Source of the DNA: Tetraselmis striata
Taxonomy: Eukaryota; Chlorophyta; Chlorodendrophyceae; Chlorodendrales; Chlorodendraceae
Length of the DNA stretch: 64,000 bases
Reading direction: 5' to 3'
Assembly: GCA_006384855.1 (NCBI GenBank)
Contig: VCJN01002158.1
Span: forward strand, 17,716-81,715
Part shown: piece by piece, positions 29,852-48,107 of the stretch
Layout of the letters: each line of letters begins with the position of its first letter
How positions within the stretch are numbered: position 1 is the first letter of the stretch
Notes under the pieces: generated by a model
What the model saw: the letters and a program-made list of their open reading frames with translations, nothing else
Databases searched by the model: none
Told to the model about the DNA's origin: nothing
Program-made: the position numbers and the translations under genes

Positions 29852-30142
29852 TATGTCGGCGACGAGTCAACAAGCATCCTGAGATAGCAGCATGTGTGGT
29901 TTAAAGCAGATGTAATCATGCTAAAATGGCTTCATTTGACTCTGCTGTCCTGTCACACAGAAATACGTAATCATAAGTGTGTCCCATTTTTGAGTGTATC
30001 AGAAATGGCAGTGAGATCCAGATACAATACATATATGGTCTCGATCAGTGTGCTTGTGGGTGCCCTAATACATTCACAAAAGCGAGGAATGCCGTCTACC
30101 ACATCCATTGCATTTGATCAAGGGCTTTCACATGTTTTTGTA

Positions 30143-30145
<3 letters not shown>

Positions 30146-30209
<64 letters not shown>
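30146..30209. repeat. (AT)n microsatellite, about 62 bp
   Basis: A nearly perfect AT dinucleotide run in the intergenic stretch 29,852-30,872, which otherwise has no recognisable gene. It is followed by ATATAC-rich sequence to about 30,260. Confidence 0.95.
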
Positions 30210-30212
<3 letters not shown>

Positions 30213-30872
30213 TCATACATATACTATACTATATACACATATATAGTATATAGTATATACATTTACACCATACATATGGATAGATCGTCTGTTTTTGCAA
30301 GGACATGGAATACACCCCCAATATAGTACATGCTTACTTGCACATCTTCAAGTAAACCACCATCACATATCACATATCATATATTGCTGGGAAGTTTTTG
30401 TTGCCAACTTGGTTGGATGTTGTGCAAATATTGCAGCATGGCAACTGGATCTTGAAGTAATTACTTGGGACACAGGCCATGTTCTGATGAACACATGGAT
30501 GCGTAGAGAACAGGACGAGATGCAAGACACGATAGCACAACTAGTGTGACTCAAGTGACTGCCCATGCTTAGCACCAATTTTGCTATGCTGATTGCACAT
30601 TATAAGCATGTCTTGCAGGTAGCCAATTATGTGGATTGTGCGAATTGCCACAGTTCACACCCGCAAATGTTATCAATCCTAATATGCACCACACTTGTGA
30701 ATCTATTTGTGGCGAAGCACACACGTGCGAGTTGCAGGCAGCGGCATTTCATCCATCTCGGCTGTCTCGCGATCCATTAAGGTCTCTCAAATGCGGGGCG
30801 AAGTTAGGATCCGAGTATTCTCGGCTCAACTGCATAACCAGACACATAATGATCAGCAACCTGGCAGATAAT

Positions 30873-37931
<7,059 letters not shown>

Positions 37932-38777
37932 CGCGTCTGTGGCAGCTCTTCTGGTGGAAGCCGCAAGCCCATGCGCTGCGATACAATTGGATTTAGCTTA
38001 CCGTGATCCCCGATGCGCCCCTCTGATGCAAGGAAGGGCAGTACATAGCGGATCAGCACACCAGCAACGCCAGTGCAGCGGTTCAGCCCTCACCTTGTCA
38101 TGTATATGTATGATATGTCTATGGGTTCCACATCGCAAGTGCGGCCCTCAAGTCACTGAAGGCACCGGACCGCAAGGAGTGCGCGTGTAGTTATAGCATA
38201 TGCAGAGACCCCCCCCCCCCCCCCCCTTCGCAAACTCACCGCCCCTCCTACCCTCTAGGCGCCTAAACAACTAACAACAACAGACGGCGTCGTCCATAAC
38301 CTTCACCATATCGCATACATCTTCAGGTTGGGACATCACCAATGCGGCCCTCCGCGCTGCATGTTGCAGACAGATGCCGCTAGTTGGCGATGCAGGCCCA
38401 GTGCTCCTGCGCGCCTGAGACGATTACGGTACCCTGCTGGCCTCTTAGATAGCCCACGCTGGCTAGAGCAATGCCGTTTGAGTGAAGACGCCGGGTCCTT
38501 CACTATTAAAACGCTGCTGCTGCAGGGTATGAATATGTATGGCAGCGCTTCACACTGTACCGCGAGGCGCAATATCGTGACTCACGTCTGTCTTAGGTTC
38601 GCCGAACGCTAGTCAGTTCTCCCTCCCTCTGCGTGTGGTGCGTGCAGACCTACCCTGCCAGCGTCACACGACCCCGCGGAGTGCTGCCTCGTTCATCTGC
38701 TGCCGCCCGATAATATCCAGCACGACCGGCGGCTACCGGTACCTGCGCGCGGGCGCGCGCTGGTTTGTACCACGGTT

Positions 38778-38950
38778 GTGCCGAACTCAGTTTGGCCGAG
38801 TTCAGTTCGGACCGAACTGAATTCCGGGAGCTCGGCCGAAACAATTCAGACTGAACTGAACTGCAGTTCGAACTGAACCGAACAACTGATCTGTCCGAAC
38901 TGATGCCCGAAACGAACTGAGTTCAGTCCGAGCTGCGGCCGAGCTGCCGA
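38778..38950. repeat. CGAACTGA / TCAGTTCG interleaved inverted repeats
   Basis: The octamer CGAACTGA and its inverse TCAGTTCG, with close variants, recur about a dozen times in 170 bp (for example GAGTTCAGTTCGGACCGAAC at 38,799-38,818). The arrangement can form many alternative hairpins. No coding frame is supported. Confidence 0.7.
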
Positions 38951-38984
38951 TTCTGAAATATTTACCGTCTTTATACCAAGGTAG

Positions 38985-39190
38985 GGCTGCAGTCCACTTT
39001 CCAGTACTACAGGCTGCAGTGCAGTACTGAAGGGTGCATCCATCAGGCTCCTGTACTGCAGGCTGCAGGCATGCTACAGTGCAGGATGCATTACTGCAGG
39101 CTGCAGGCATGCTGCAGTGCAGGCTACAGTGCAAGCGGCTGCAGTGCAGGCTGCATTCAACATGGTGTAGTACTGCAGGCTGGAGTGCAC
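38985..39190. repeat. GCTGCAGTGCAGG-type tandem degenerate repeats
   Basis: Imperfect short units built on CTGCAG, CAGTGCAGGCTGCAG and GGCATGCT repeat through 200 bp, many of them palindromic. The region adjoins the previous repeat. Confidence 0.75.
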
Positions 39191-39685
39191 AGCATATCCT
39201 CGTATACTACGCGCGGACAATTTAATATAGCGTACTCGCGGGACAACGAGTACGAATATGGCCTCCCCTGCGGCGTTACGGCAGAACCTACTCACGCCTC
39301 GACCCATGACCAACCACCCTGACCGTGCGTCCCCGTGTCGTCGCGACTGGTGACCAGACTTGAGGAGTGCGCTCTCAACCCTAAAACTTGGCTCTGGGTG
39401 CGAGCAGTCGTGCGCAGGTGGCGTCAGCCGTCTGAAGGGCGAGCGGTTGGCGGCTGCAGGTGTGATCCACGTCCTTTATTTGCCGACTCACCCACCCAAC
39501 TGCACCTGCTGGTAAAGCACACGGCTCCATCTAGACCTCCGAAGCGGTGGCCGTTTTTCCCGAAACACCTTCCTTAGTACCAAACCTGGCTAGCTACGTG
39601 GGGGTTTGGGGATTTTTGTCGTGTCGACAGAGAAACAGGCGTTCGCCTGACCACCCCTTTGGTTGCTGTTTTGTTACAGTTGGCT

Positions 39686-40573
39686 ATGGCGGCAGCAGCC
39701 GCCCCCGCGCTTCAGCAAGAGGGCCCATGTCTATTTTGCCTTTTCGAGCAGTTTAACGACGAGTACGGATCGCAGCCCACCCGCTGGGTCAACCACTCGT
39801 GCAGCAACTGCCTAGCTAGGCCCTCTGGTAGCGTCAGTGGACCTCGTCGGGAGGACGCGGTGGACTTCAAGGACCATTTGGAGAAGCTGCTGGACGACGT
39901 CCGACGTACGGTGCAGGGCTCGCACTCGTATGCACCCATACTCGCGGGGTGGGGCGCGGTCCTGCCGGGCTGGAGCCCCAGCGGTGGCGCTGGGGGGCTC
40001 CTGGCCTACAAGGCGGCGTCGCTTCGCAACGGCGACAAGCCCCGGCTTCACCGGGGGGGGGGGGGGGGGGGGGGAGATGGGGAGACGTCGAGAGACAACT
40101 TCTTTGTGTACAAGATGTTGAAGCAAGTCCCCGACGCCGACCCACCCCCCTACACCACCGAGGATCTGGAGAGCGAGGAGGAGCTGCCAAGAAACCTGCT
40201 GGCGGAGCGCGAAGACGCCAAGTACACCACCATGGTCGCGCGAGCTCAACACTTCTACCTTGCCACGCCACCGCCCCCGCCACGGGCTGACTCGGACGAC
40301 AGCCGTGCCATCGCGCGGCCCATTCGGGCTGCATTGTGTACGGTGTGGACGCCGGAACGAGCCCACACTGCCGTGGGCTTGGACTTGTGGAGAGTGCCGG
40401 GCGGCGGCGGTGGTTCCGGCGGGGAGGAGGCCCTTGTCCTACTAGATGGTCCGGGCATCCGCAAGGTGGCTGTTCTCATGGCCCCTGCCGACATGTCCTC
40501 CACGAAGGCTGCCGACTTTGGCGTCGACGCCGGGGAGCTGCTGGTGGCAGGGATCCACGCAAGGTCGCATGAC
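39686..40573 (+). CDS. Unrecognised ORF ending at the right arm
   Basis: Start chosen at ATG 39,686 (MAAAAAPALQQEGPCLFCLFEQ). Two Cys pairs (CLFC and CSNC) about 25 residues apart may bind zinc. Next come DFKDHLEKLLDDVRRTVQG, a Gly stretch written by a G run (40,052-40,073), DNFFVYKMLKQVPDADPPPY, an acidic stretch, and a C-terminal part ALVLLDGPGIRKVAVLMAPA...DFGVDAGELLVAGIHARSHDG. The frame reaches a GTGCGT donor-like site at 40,574, directly before the G run where the right inverted arm starts, so its 3' end was probably replaced by the arm or spliced onward. Family unknown. Confidence 0.45.
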
Positions 40574-40784
40574 GGTGCGTGGGGGGGGGGGGCAGCGGCT
40601 GTGGGATAGGCGGGGCAGCGGTTGCTACCGAGTGAGGCTTAGCATCGTTTGCAGTAGCAACGCAGCCTTTCCGGTTGCATAGTGTGACGCCGCCTAGATG
40701 TAACCCAGCAAAGTACCTAGATGTACGCGCAAAGTGCAAGTGTTACACGCTCGTGTGCCCCACCCAATAACATTGCGCCCGACC

Positions 40785-41640
40785 TCACTGACGGCATGTC
40801 TCGCTCTCCTTAATCTCATGGGCCGTCCGCCGCCTCACCATGCGCACCCTACCAGCCGCGCGTGCCTTCTCGGAAGCCTCAGACACGGCGGCGCGAGTCG
40901 CGTCGTGGAACGCGTTTCTGGCATGGCGGAACTTCGCCCTCACCGCGGCCGTGGTCGGGCAGGGGACTGCCCGCTGATGGGTCGCCATGCATGGGTACTT
41001 GGGCCGCACAAAGCCGGGGTGCCGTCGCAGCGACACTCCCATTCCGTCCGTTGGCCGCAGTACACGCATGACGGGAGTCCGGCCAGGACACGCACATGAT
41101 AGTGCATGTGGCCGCCTCCCGCCACTGCTCGTAGTGCTCCGGTCAACATGGCGACGAGCAAGTCGGCATGTCCCGCAGGTGGCTGCGGGGCGGGTGGCGC
41201 GAGCGCAGCCTCGCTCGCCTCGACAACCCCCTCATCCCTATCAGTCGCCTCTACCACGGCCTCCTCCGCCTCCTGATGCGGCGCATCACGCGCATCGTCG
41301 TCGCCTGGCAGGGCGTCCCCCCCCGCAACGGCGCCGTCGGCGGTGGCCGACGCCGTCGTGGCGGGGTGCTGTGAGGAGGTGGTCCTAGACATAGGTGGGG
41401 CCGGCACCACCATGTGTTGCTCCACATGCGGTGCGGTTGCGGTTGCGGTGCGGTTCCTGACGCGACAGCTCCGTCGCACAGGTACATGCACCGGCACCCC
41501 ACGCCTGCTGCGCTTACCACCAACCGGCATGTTTCCTTTGGGAGGCGATTCATCCGCGTCGGAGGTGAGCGGCGGTGCCGGTGTGGGTGTGGATACTGCG
41601 CGGCCATTAGGGCTCCCGCCGCCCACCGCTCCCCGACCCA
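40785..41640 (-). pseudogene. Cys-rich ORF of the right arm (twin of 22,477-23,178)
   Basis: The minus-strand frames 41,641-40,940 and 41,069-40,785 together repeat the left-arm protein: MHYHVRVLAGLPSCVYCGQR, EWECRCDGTPALCG, YPCMATHQRAVPCPTT, FRHARNAFHDATRAAV and the tail KESETCRQ. The reading frame changes between LCGPS/K and YPCMATH near 41.0 kb, so this copy is frame-broken, while the left twin is open across the same place. Confidence 0.5.
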
Positions 41641-42297
41641 CGTCGCGGCGTGTGCTGCGCCCCGCATAGTCGCCTCGAATATGTTATACATGACGCGGGG
41701 ACCGGGGGGGGGGGGGGGGGGGGGGGGATTCGTGCGTTTCGTATGTCGGCGGAACGGCGTGCGAAGCTGCGGCTGGCGAAGGTGGTGGAAGTAATCGTGG
41801 CGGCGTCGGCGGCGCGTATTACCGTGCGTGCATGCGTGCGCAACCCCGCGGCAGCAAGCCCCGGACTCGGCGTGTGCCGGCGGCAGAGCTGCGAAGCCAT
41901 GGACACGGTACGGGATGCCAAGTTTGGCTAAGCAACTGCCGAGGCTGGCGGCATAACCCCCATGTCCGGCGGCTGAGGGACGGAAAGTGCGTAGAAGTTG
42001 ATCGGCAAAGCGGGCATATAAGCCGGGCTGTGCTAGGTTCCTATTAAGTAATGGCGGTTTGTGCTAAGTAATTCGTAGGGGTGGACCATGCAGAGCAGGT
42101 AGGGGGCGGTATAAATGAGGCCGGGCACATATACTGCTCCACGAAACGACACTGTCGCACGTGTAGTTGAATAGACCCCCCCCCCCCCCCCCCCCCCCCC
42201 CGCCGGGTCGGCCCGCCGACCCGCCACGGCATGTAATATCTGTCATGCATCGCCGGAGTATGTGTGAGTGGATGCCCCGCCGCCACATCCCCCCCCC

Positions 42298-42328
<31 letters not shown>

Positions 42329-42489
42329 ATTTACACTTGTGCACTCATTAAGTTTGGGCTGGTTTCGGAGCAGTACATGTACGTATGTATATACATACAA
42401 TGGAACGTAGGACTTGTGCGGAAAGAGGCGGGGCTGGCGGAATGCATTGGGGGTGCGTAGAGTAGCGTGTTGGTGAGATTCGGGGTGCA

Positions 42490-44100
42490 TCGGACGCCGG
42501 ACGCCCATCCACCCGGCGTAAAAGACGCGTAATATTCACACTATTAACACACAAATGTGTGAAAACCGGACATTCCGTGCCGGATGGATGGGAATACGGC
42601 GTCTGATGCAGCCAAAACCCCAGGGACACGCTATTCTATGCACGGCCAATGCACTCCGCCAGCACCGCCTCATTCTCTGTCGATTTCGAAAACGCCTTCA
42701 CATTATCCACCGCTAATTGCAATTGCCACCGTGTAATGTTGTCACTATGTGCGCACACAACAACACTTACTACCGGTTCCGACGCGGATGGAGGCGGGGC
42801 TTGCGGAGTGCACTGGCGGTGCACAAAGTAGTGTGCTGCAAATAATTGGTGTTCATCGGACGCCGGACGCCCATCCACCCGGCGTAAAAGACGCGTATAA
42901 TATTCACACTATATTAACACACAAATGTGTGAAAACCGGGACATTCCGTGCCGGATGGATGGGAATACGGCGTCTGATGCAGCCAAAACCCCAGGGACAC
43001 GCTATTCTATGCACGGCCAATGCACTCCGCCAGCACCGCCTCATTCTCTGTCGATTTCGAAAACGCCTTCACATTATCCACCGCTAATTGCAATTGCCAC
43101 CGTGTAATGTTGTCACTATGTGCGCACACAACAACACTTACTACCGGTTCCGACGCGGATGGAGGCGGGGCTTGCGGAGTGCACTGGCGGTGCACAAAGT
43201 AGTGTGCTGCAAATAATTGGTGTTCATCGGACGCCGGACGCCCATCCACCCGGCGTAAAAGACGCGTAATATTCACACTATATTAACACACAAATGTGTG
43301 AAAACCGGACATTCCGTGCCGGATGGATGGGAATACGGCGTCTGATGCAGCCAAAACCCCAGGGACACGCTATTCTATGCACGGCCAATGCACTCCGCCA
43401 GCACCGCCTCATTCTCTGTCGATTTCGAAAACGCCTTCACATTATCCACCGCTAATTGCAATTGCCACCGTGTAATGTTGTCACTATGTGCGCACACAAC
43501 AACACTTACTACCGGTTCCGACGCGGATGGAGGCGGGGCTTGCGGAGTGCACTGGCGGTGCACAAAGTAGTGTGCTGCAAATAATTGGTGTGCATCGGAC
43601 GCCGGACGCCCATCCACCCGGCGTAAAAGACGCGTAATAATATTCACACTATATTAACACACAAATGTGTGAAAACCGGGCATTCCGTGCCGGATGGATG
43701 GGAATACGGCGTCTGATGCAGCCAAAACCCCAGGGACACGCTATTCTATGCACGGCCAATGCACTCCGCCAGCACCGCCTCATTCTCTGTCGATTTCGAA
43801 AACGCCTTCACATTATCCACCGCTAATTGCAATTGCCACCGTGTAATGTTGTCACTATGTGCGCACACAACAACACTTACTACCGGTTCCGACGCGGATG
43901 GAGGCGGGGCTTGCGGAGTGCTCTGGCGGTGCACAAAGTAGTGTGCTGCAAATAATTGGTGTGCATCGGACGCCGGACGCCCATCCACCCGGCGTAAAAG
44001 ACGCGTAATATTCACACTATATTAACACACAAATGTGTGAAAACCGGACATTCCGTGCCGGATGGATGGGAATACGGCGTCTGATGCAGCCAAAACCCAG
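42490..44100 (-). repeat. ~370-bp tandem array in the right arm (about 4.5 units)
   Basis: The landmark GGACGCCGGACGCCCATCCA recurs at about 42,491, 42,859, 43,229, 43,599 and 43,970, a period of 368-371 bp. Units differ by only a few bases, so the array is more homogeneous than the left one. Open frames through it are by-products. Confidence 0.92.
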
Positions 44101-44681
44101 GGACACACTATTCAATGCACCGATATGGTATGCATACCGCCAATGCACTCCATCCGTTACCCCCGCCTCATTCCCAAGCGTACGTGCTTGTGCACACGCA
44201 CGGAATGCTTGCACTGCTCCGAAACCACTGTCACATACCCCGCTCATTGGGTACCGATTGCGGCGCATGCACGGCTAGATATTTGTTTACATAAACCCGG
44301 GGGGGGGGGGGGCACAGCAGTGTCCCGCTACACAACATGCATTGGATTAGGGCGACGATTGCAAACAAGACGAGGAGGCGCGCATGAACTGCTCCGAAAC
44401 CACGCGATGTGCCCGGTGACCTCCATATCCAGCAAGTAATACGGACAGGACCCCCCCCCCCCCCCCCCCGCCAAAGTGGAGGAAGTGTAGGAGTACAACC
44501 GGAGCATGACGTGATCCATTGTCGCTTATTTACAAGCACGGGCGGTGCTGCCAGACCCGATCGTCTACGGCGGGATGGAGGCGGCAGCGGCAGCGGCAGG
44601 AGCCGCAGCCTCAACAACAAGCCGCAGCTCCTTCGCTCTGGGATGAACGCTGGCGTAGTCCTCGTCACTGTACAAATGGTT

Positions 44682-45875
44682 TTACAACACAGCATCAGCC
44701 CCAAAGTGGGCCACATACTGCGCCGCCAACTCGTGGTTGCGTTTCTCCGCAGCATCACTGCGGGGGGTGATGTGTGGGTACATTGCCTCGTTGTAGGCTG
44801 CCAGGAACGGCGTGTACTGGGTAGGGTCGTCCGCACGGCCGCAACCAGGCAGTCCCATAAGGTGCCCATGCCCGTACAAGCGGACATTGCCACGCCCCTG
44901 ACACTTGAGACATGGTTGACCGCCGGGATGGTCAACTGGGGCGCCCGCGGGCCCGCGGTGCGTCGTGTCCGACCCAAACATGTACCCATGGTATTGTTCC
45001 ATGTAGGGCTTGTTCTCCTCGGGGACACCCATGCCACGCTCCAAGTCCTCCAGGGGCTGCATCAAGTTCTTGTGGCTCGTGATGAAGTTGGCAGCTCCCG
45101 GATCTGTCTCCGCCAGCGTCCTCTCCGTGAGGCGGTGATTCTCGTGGCCCTTTTCATGTCAACACATGGATGGCACTCATTCCCCGCCCCCGCCCCCGCT
45201 CCCGCCACCGGCCTGGGGGGGGGGGGGGGGGGGGCGCACCCGGTACCGAATGTGCTTCACGGCATCTGTGAAGCTCACTTCTGGCCCGCGGTACACCTCA
45301 GTGGGGCGGCAGTGGCACGTGCATGCAAGGATGGCCTGCAGATTTGGAGCCTGCCCATCAATGTGGGTGATCTGAGCGGGGGCATCCGCCGGGGTGAACA
45401 GCAACGCGATCACCGGCCACGACCAAAACCCTGGTGCTAGCTCGCCGGCCTTCTCGGCACCAGCCACGAAAGCGCGCCGCAATTCCAGCAAGGCGGCAAA
45501 CAAGGCCTTCCTGCAAGGCACACGCTCAGAATAAGCGACGCACGGGTCAGGGGTTGAAGGGAGCGCGGGGGGGGGGGGGGGGGGGGGGGGGCACCTCTTC
45601 ATCTGATTCGGCCTTTTGCCGACACAGGTCTCCGGCGCACTCCTTGCCCAATGCCACAGCTTCCACCGGTCGACTTTGCCCTCCTTTTCACCGACGTACG
45701 GCATCACCTGCGTGTGCTCCGCAATGTCCAACATGTCTTCCGGGGGCAGGCAAACCCGTGTTGTGGTGGTTGTGTCATGTGGGGATGGGGACCCGTGCCG
45801 CCGTAGCCCGCGCACCCCTACGTTATGAGTATAACATGCTGGTTGGAGCTCCACATGCTGTCCAACCCTCCCCAA
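44682..45875 (-). CDS. 2OG-Fe(II) oxygenase-like gene, three exons
   Basis: Exon A (from about 45,775 down to 45,595) has CLPPEDMLDIAEHTQVMPYV and KLWHWARSAPETC. Intron 45,511-45,594 (GTGCCCC...TTGCAG) joins in phase 2 to exon B (45,240-45,510): KALFAALLELRRAFVAGAEK, FWSWPVIALLFTP, then QITHIDGQAPNLQAILACTC. Intron 45,150-45,239 (GTGCGCCCC...) joins in phase 0 to exon C (44,682-45,149), with YMFGSDTTHRGPAG, a CxxC (CLKCQGRG), NVRLYGHGHL and a TAA stop. HID (HxD), the distal His in THRGP and the Arg in NVRLY sit in the order and spacing expected of 2OG-Fe(II) double-stranded beta-helix enzymes. The substrate cannot be told. The 5' end is not resolved. It lies just outside the right inverted arm and may be transposon cargo or host. 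Confidence 0.55.
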
Positions 45876-46223
45876 AGTTCATCAATGCATGCCCATTGTA
45901 TCATAGATGGGTTGCATGGTGTCCCTTTTTGATTTGGCATGCGCGCGCCGTAAGAGCATCTAAAAAACCCGCCGTAAGTCCGAATTCGGCATAGATCGTT
46001 TATCTTTCCGTCAGAATTCTACGATTTGAGCAGTAGTTTTCGCACCCCGAACTAATTCTAAACACCGGCAGGTCACCCCGCGTCCCCAGCTCGGAGGGTT
46101 TTCGTAATGCGTTGATACTCGAAAAATGCTCACCAACTACCCCTGGAGGACAGTTCGCTTACCATTAATTTTGAAGCGTAGTGTACTGATGGTAATCCTC
46201 CACGTGTACGCGAGGTACGACCT
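45876..46223. other. No gene seen
   Basis: Moderately AT-rich unique sequence between the oxygenase-like gene and the gypsy element. It ends with the target duplication ATAAT at 46,224-46,228. Confidence 0.4.
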
Positions 46224-46228
46224 ATAAT

Positions 46229-46461
46229 TGTGGGGATATATCCCTCACGAACCCTAATCAACAATAGCACACATTAAGGCGCGTAGCGCGCGCACCACTC
46301 GTAGCGGCTGCGCCTGCGCCCAGTAGTCGGCCGCCATGTCGGCCGCCGTGCGCCTGCTGATATTTCAGCACGGCGCCCTGCCGGACTGTAATCAGATAAT
46401 ACTCACCTTCACAACCTCGGAGTAGCACAGACTCTTGTCACCATAAGCGCATCCCCGCACA
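46229..46461 (+). repeat. Left LTR of the gypsy element
   Basis: 233 bp, TGTGGGGATATATCCCTCAC to CATCCCCGCACA. It differs from the right LTR by several substitutions and small indels (for example an extra CGGCC block near 46,330), so the insertion is not very recent. Confidence 0.88.
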
Positions 46462-46587
46462 TTTGGTGCTTCTACATACGGCGTTTCGATCGCATGAAAA
46501 TATCATAATTTTGCCAAAGAATATCAAAGGCACTATTATGATAAAAACAATAAACAGCCGATAACTTTTCAGATCGGTGATAATATA

Positions 46588-47058
46588 ATGATAAAAACTG
46601 ACGACATGATTATAAGAGGACAGAAGTGTCCTAAGCTCAAACAACGATATGTAGGACCTTGTGAGGTCATCGAACACGTGAATCCTCCGGCCTACAGAAT
46701 ACAGTTACCACCGGAGCTTGAGTGCCACCCAGTGTTTCATGTCTCTAAACTGAGACTCTGGGATACCATATCTGCGCAAACAAACATACATGATGCCTTG
46801 ATTGGCAGACAGACGCGCAGAACTGATGACCCAATCATTGCGGACATCACTGACTGTAAATTGGCACTATACCCAAGACTGTATGCAAAGGGCAAAGCCT
46901 TGCTGTTCAAAGTAAGGTTCCATAACTGTCCGACAACCGGAGATGACAGGATGCCCTATGAAACGATGCGGTGTTCACCGCCGCTGATGCAGCATTATAT
47001 GCTGTCAGAACGTTACAAACATATCTCGACCTCACCAGCATATATACCTTGCTGCTAA
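46588..47058 (+). CDS. Ty3/gypsy integrase C-terminal region with chromodomain-like end (partial)
   Basis: 156 residues. LKQRYVGPCEVIEHVNPPAY, then RIQLPPELECHPVFHVSKLR, is the conserved C-terminal integrase strip (GPF-x-V-I..HPVFHVS-LR). It is followed by YPRLYAKGKALLFKVRFHNC and ENC-type residues that resemble a degenerate chromodomain. The catalytic core, RT and gag are missing. The stop TAA precedes the polypurine tract by about 60 nt, the usual place for the end of pol. Confidence 0.85.
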   Translation: MIKTDDMIIRGQKCPKLKQRYVGPCEVIEHVNPPAYRIQLPPELECHPVFHVSKLRLWDTISAQTNIHDALIGRQTRRTDDPIIADITDCKLALYPRLYAKGKALLFKVRFHNCPTTGDDRMPYETMRCSPPLMQHYMLSERYKHISTSPAYIPCC

Positions 47059-47124
47059 GGCGAGCCACCCGCAAAGGTTTCCACCGTGAATCTGCTGGCT
47101 CAGATTCATCCGAGCGGGGTGGAA

Positions 47125-47358
47125 TGTGAGGATACATTCTATACCCTCCCTAACCCTAATGAACAATAGCACACATTAAGGCGCGTAGCGCGCGCACCAC
47201 TCGTAGCGCCTGCGCCTGCGCCCTGTCGGCCGCCCTGTCGGCCGCCGTGCGCCTGCTGATATATCAGCACGGCGCCCTGCCGGACTGTAATTAGATAATA
47301 CTCACCCTCACAACCTCGGAGTAGCAGACTCTTGTCACCATAAGCGCATCCCCTCACA
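47125..47358 (+). repeat. Right LTR of the gypsy element
   Basis: 234 bp, TGTGAGGATACATTC to ATCCCCTCACA. It shares CTGATATATCAG, GCGCGTAGCGCGCGC and CCCTGTCGGCC with the solo LTR at 18,488. Confidence 0.88.
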
Positions 47359-47853
47359 ATAATACGGAGCTCATATGAAATAATATCGGCATCAGTCGTA
47401 CCGGTAGTACCGACACGGTACGGGTTACGGCGATTATCGGTAGTAGCAGTAGTAGTAACGAAGCTAATAAAAAAAAGCACTAAGTACTGTTTGCTCAGAA
47501 ACCCGGCCATGGCCGGGGATCAGTTGCTTGAGCAAAAAAGAAATGATTTCGCCGAAAGAGCAGTGTTTCTAGCCGAACGGTAACAGCCGAAAAGGATACC
47601 GGCTCACACCCCCTCGGAGCATATATAATAGGGTTTAGCGACTATTACCTTTTGCTCAACATACAGGAATTTATATGAAATGACTGCCCTCCTTACCCCC
47701 CCCCCCCCCCCCCCCCCCCTCCCCAAATCCCCGCCCGCCCCGGCTCCGCCGGCCCCTGTCGGGCGCCCGATGTGCGCGCCACTGTGCAGCATACTGATCC
47801 ATAATCCCAGGGACAGCTGTCCCTGGAACCCTGAACGCCTGTTTGGCTACTCA

Positions 47854-47884
<31 letters not shown>

Positions 47885-48107
47885 GCCCACACACACACGC
47901 GCGCGTTTTCCCACACACAAGCACCATCAAACACACTTCGTTTTCGGCGCCAAAACCCGTTGGAGCGCTTGCGAACACCTCAGGGCTGAAGGACTATATC
48001 ACGTATACCTCAGGGCGGCGTTGGGTTGTGTATATGGCGTGCGGATAATTCCAGCTCTGATCAAACCATCATAGTGCTGGTAACGGAGACGACCCGGTAG
48101 TCTCGTG
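47359..48107. other. Intergenic with C runs and short perfect palindromes
   Basis: Holds two long C runs (47,697-47,719 and 47,855-47,884), a 20-bp perfect palindrome CCAGGGACAGCTGTCCCTGG at about 47,807-47,826 and a 16-bp palindrome CCCGGCCATGGCCGGG near 47,502. It precedes the SPOC gene, so part of it may be promoter; nothing decisive is visible. Confidence 0.5.

Larger units (their letters stand above)
37932..39330. other. Intergenic: C run and two repeat-rich stretches, no gene assigned
   Basis: Lies upstream of the kinase. The frame 38,059-37,932 minus (GDHGKLNPIVSQRMGLRLPP) may be a 5' exon of the kinase. A C run is at 38,209-38,226. Two odd repeat-rich stretches are annotated separately. 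No promoter motif is convincing. Confidence 0.4.
40581..44100 (-). repeat. Right arm of a large inverted repeat
   Basis: Reverse complement of the left arm (20,405-23,379). Its inner end is a G run (40,581-40,593) followed by CAGCGGCTGTGGG, mirroring 23,346-23,379. Gene, homopolymers and tandem array follow in mirrored order. It is longer than the left arm because the tandem array has about five unit boundaries, not three. Units become irregular from 44,100 to about 44,290. Confidence 0.8.
46229..47358 (+). mobile_element. Internally deleted Ty3/gypsy LTR retrotransposon with intact ends
   Basis: LTRs 46,229-46,461 (233 bp) and 47,125-47,358 (234 bp) have inverted TGTGGGG/CCGCACA and TGTGAGG/CCTCACA tips. 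ATAAT flanks both sides (46,224-46,228 and 47,359-47,363), a perfect 5-bp target duplication. A primer-site-like TGGTGCTTCTACATACG starts at 46,464 and a purine stretch GCGGGGTGGAA precedes the right LTR. The 663-bp interior keeps only the end of pol. It cannot move by itself, but its duplication and similar LTRs show it inserted as a unit, so the deletion happened before or after insertion without removing the ends. Confidence 0.9.

Noticed and set aside
38778..38950. The CGAACTGA repeats as a gene fragment
   Set aside because: No frame stays open with consistent residues; the pattern is explained by short inverted repeats.
42490..44100. A CRISPR-like array
   Set aside because: Units are about 370 bp with no short repeat/unique spacer alternation; the whole unit is repeated.
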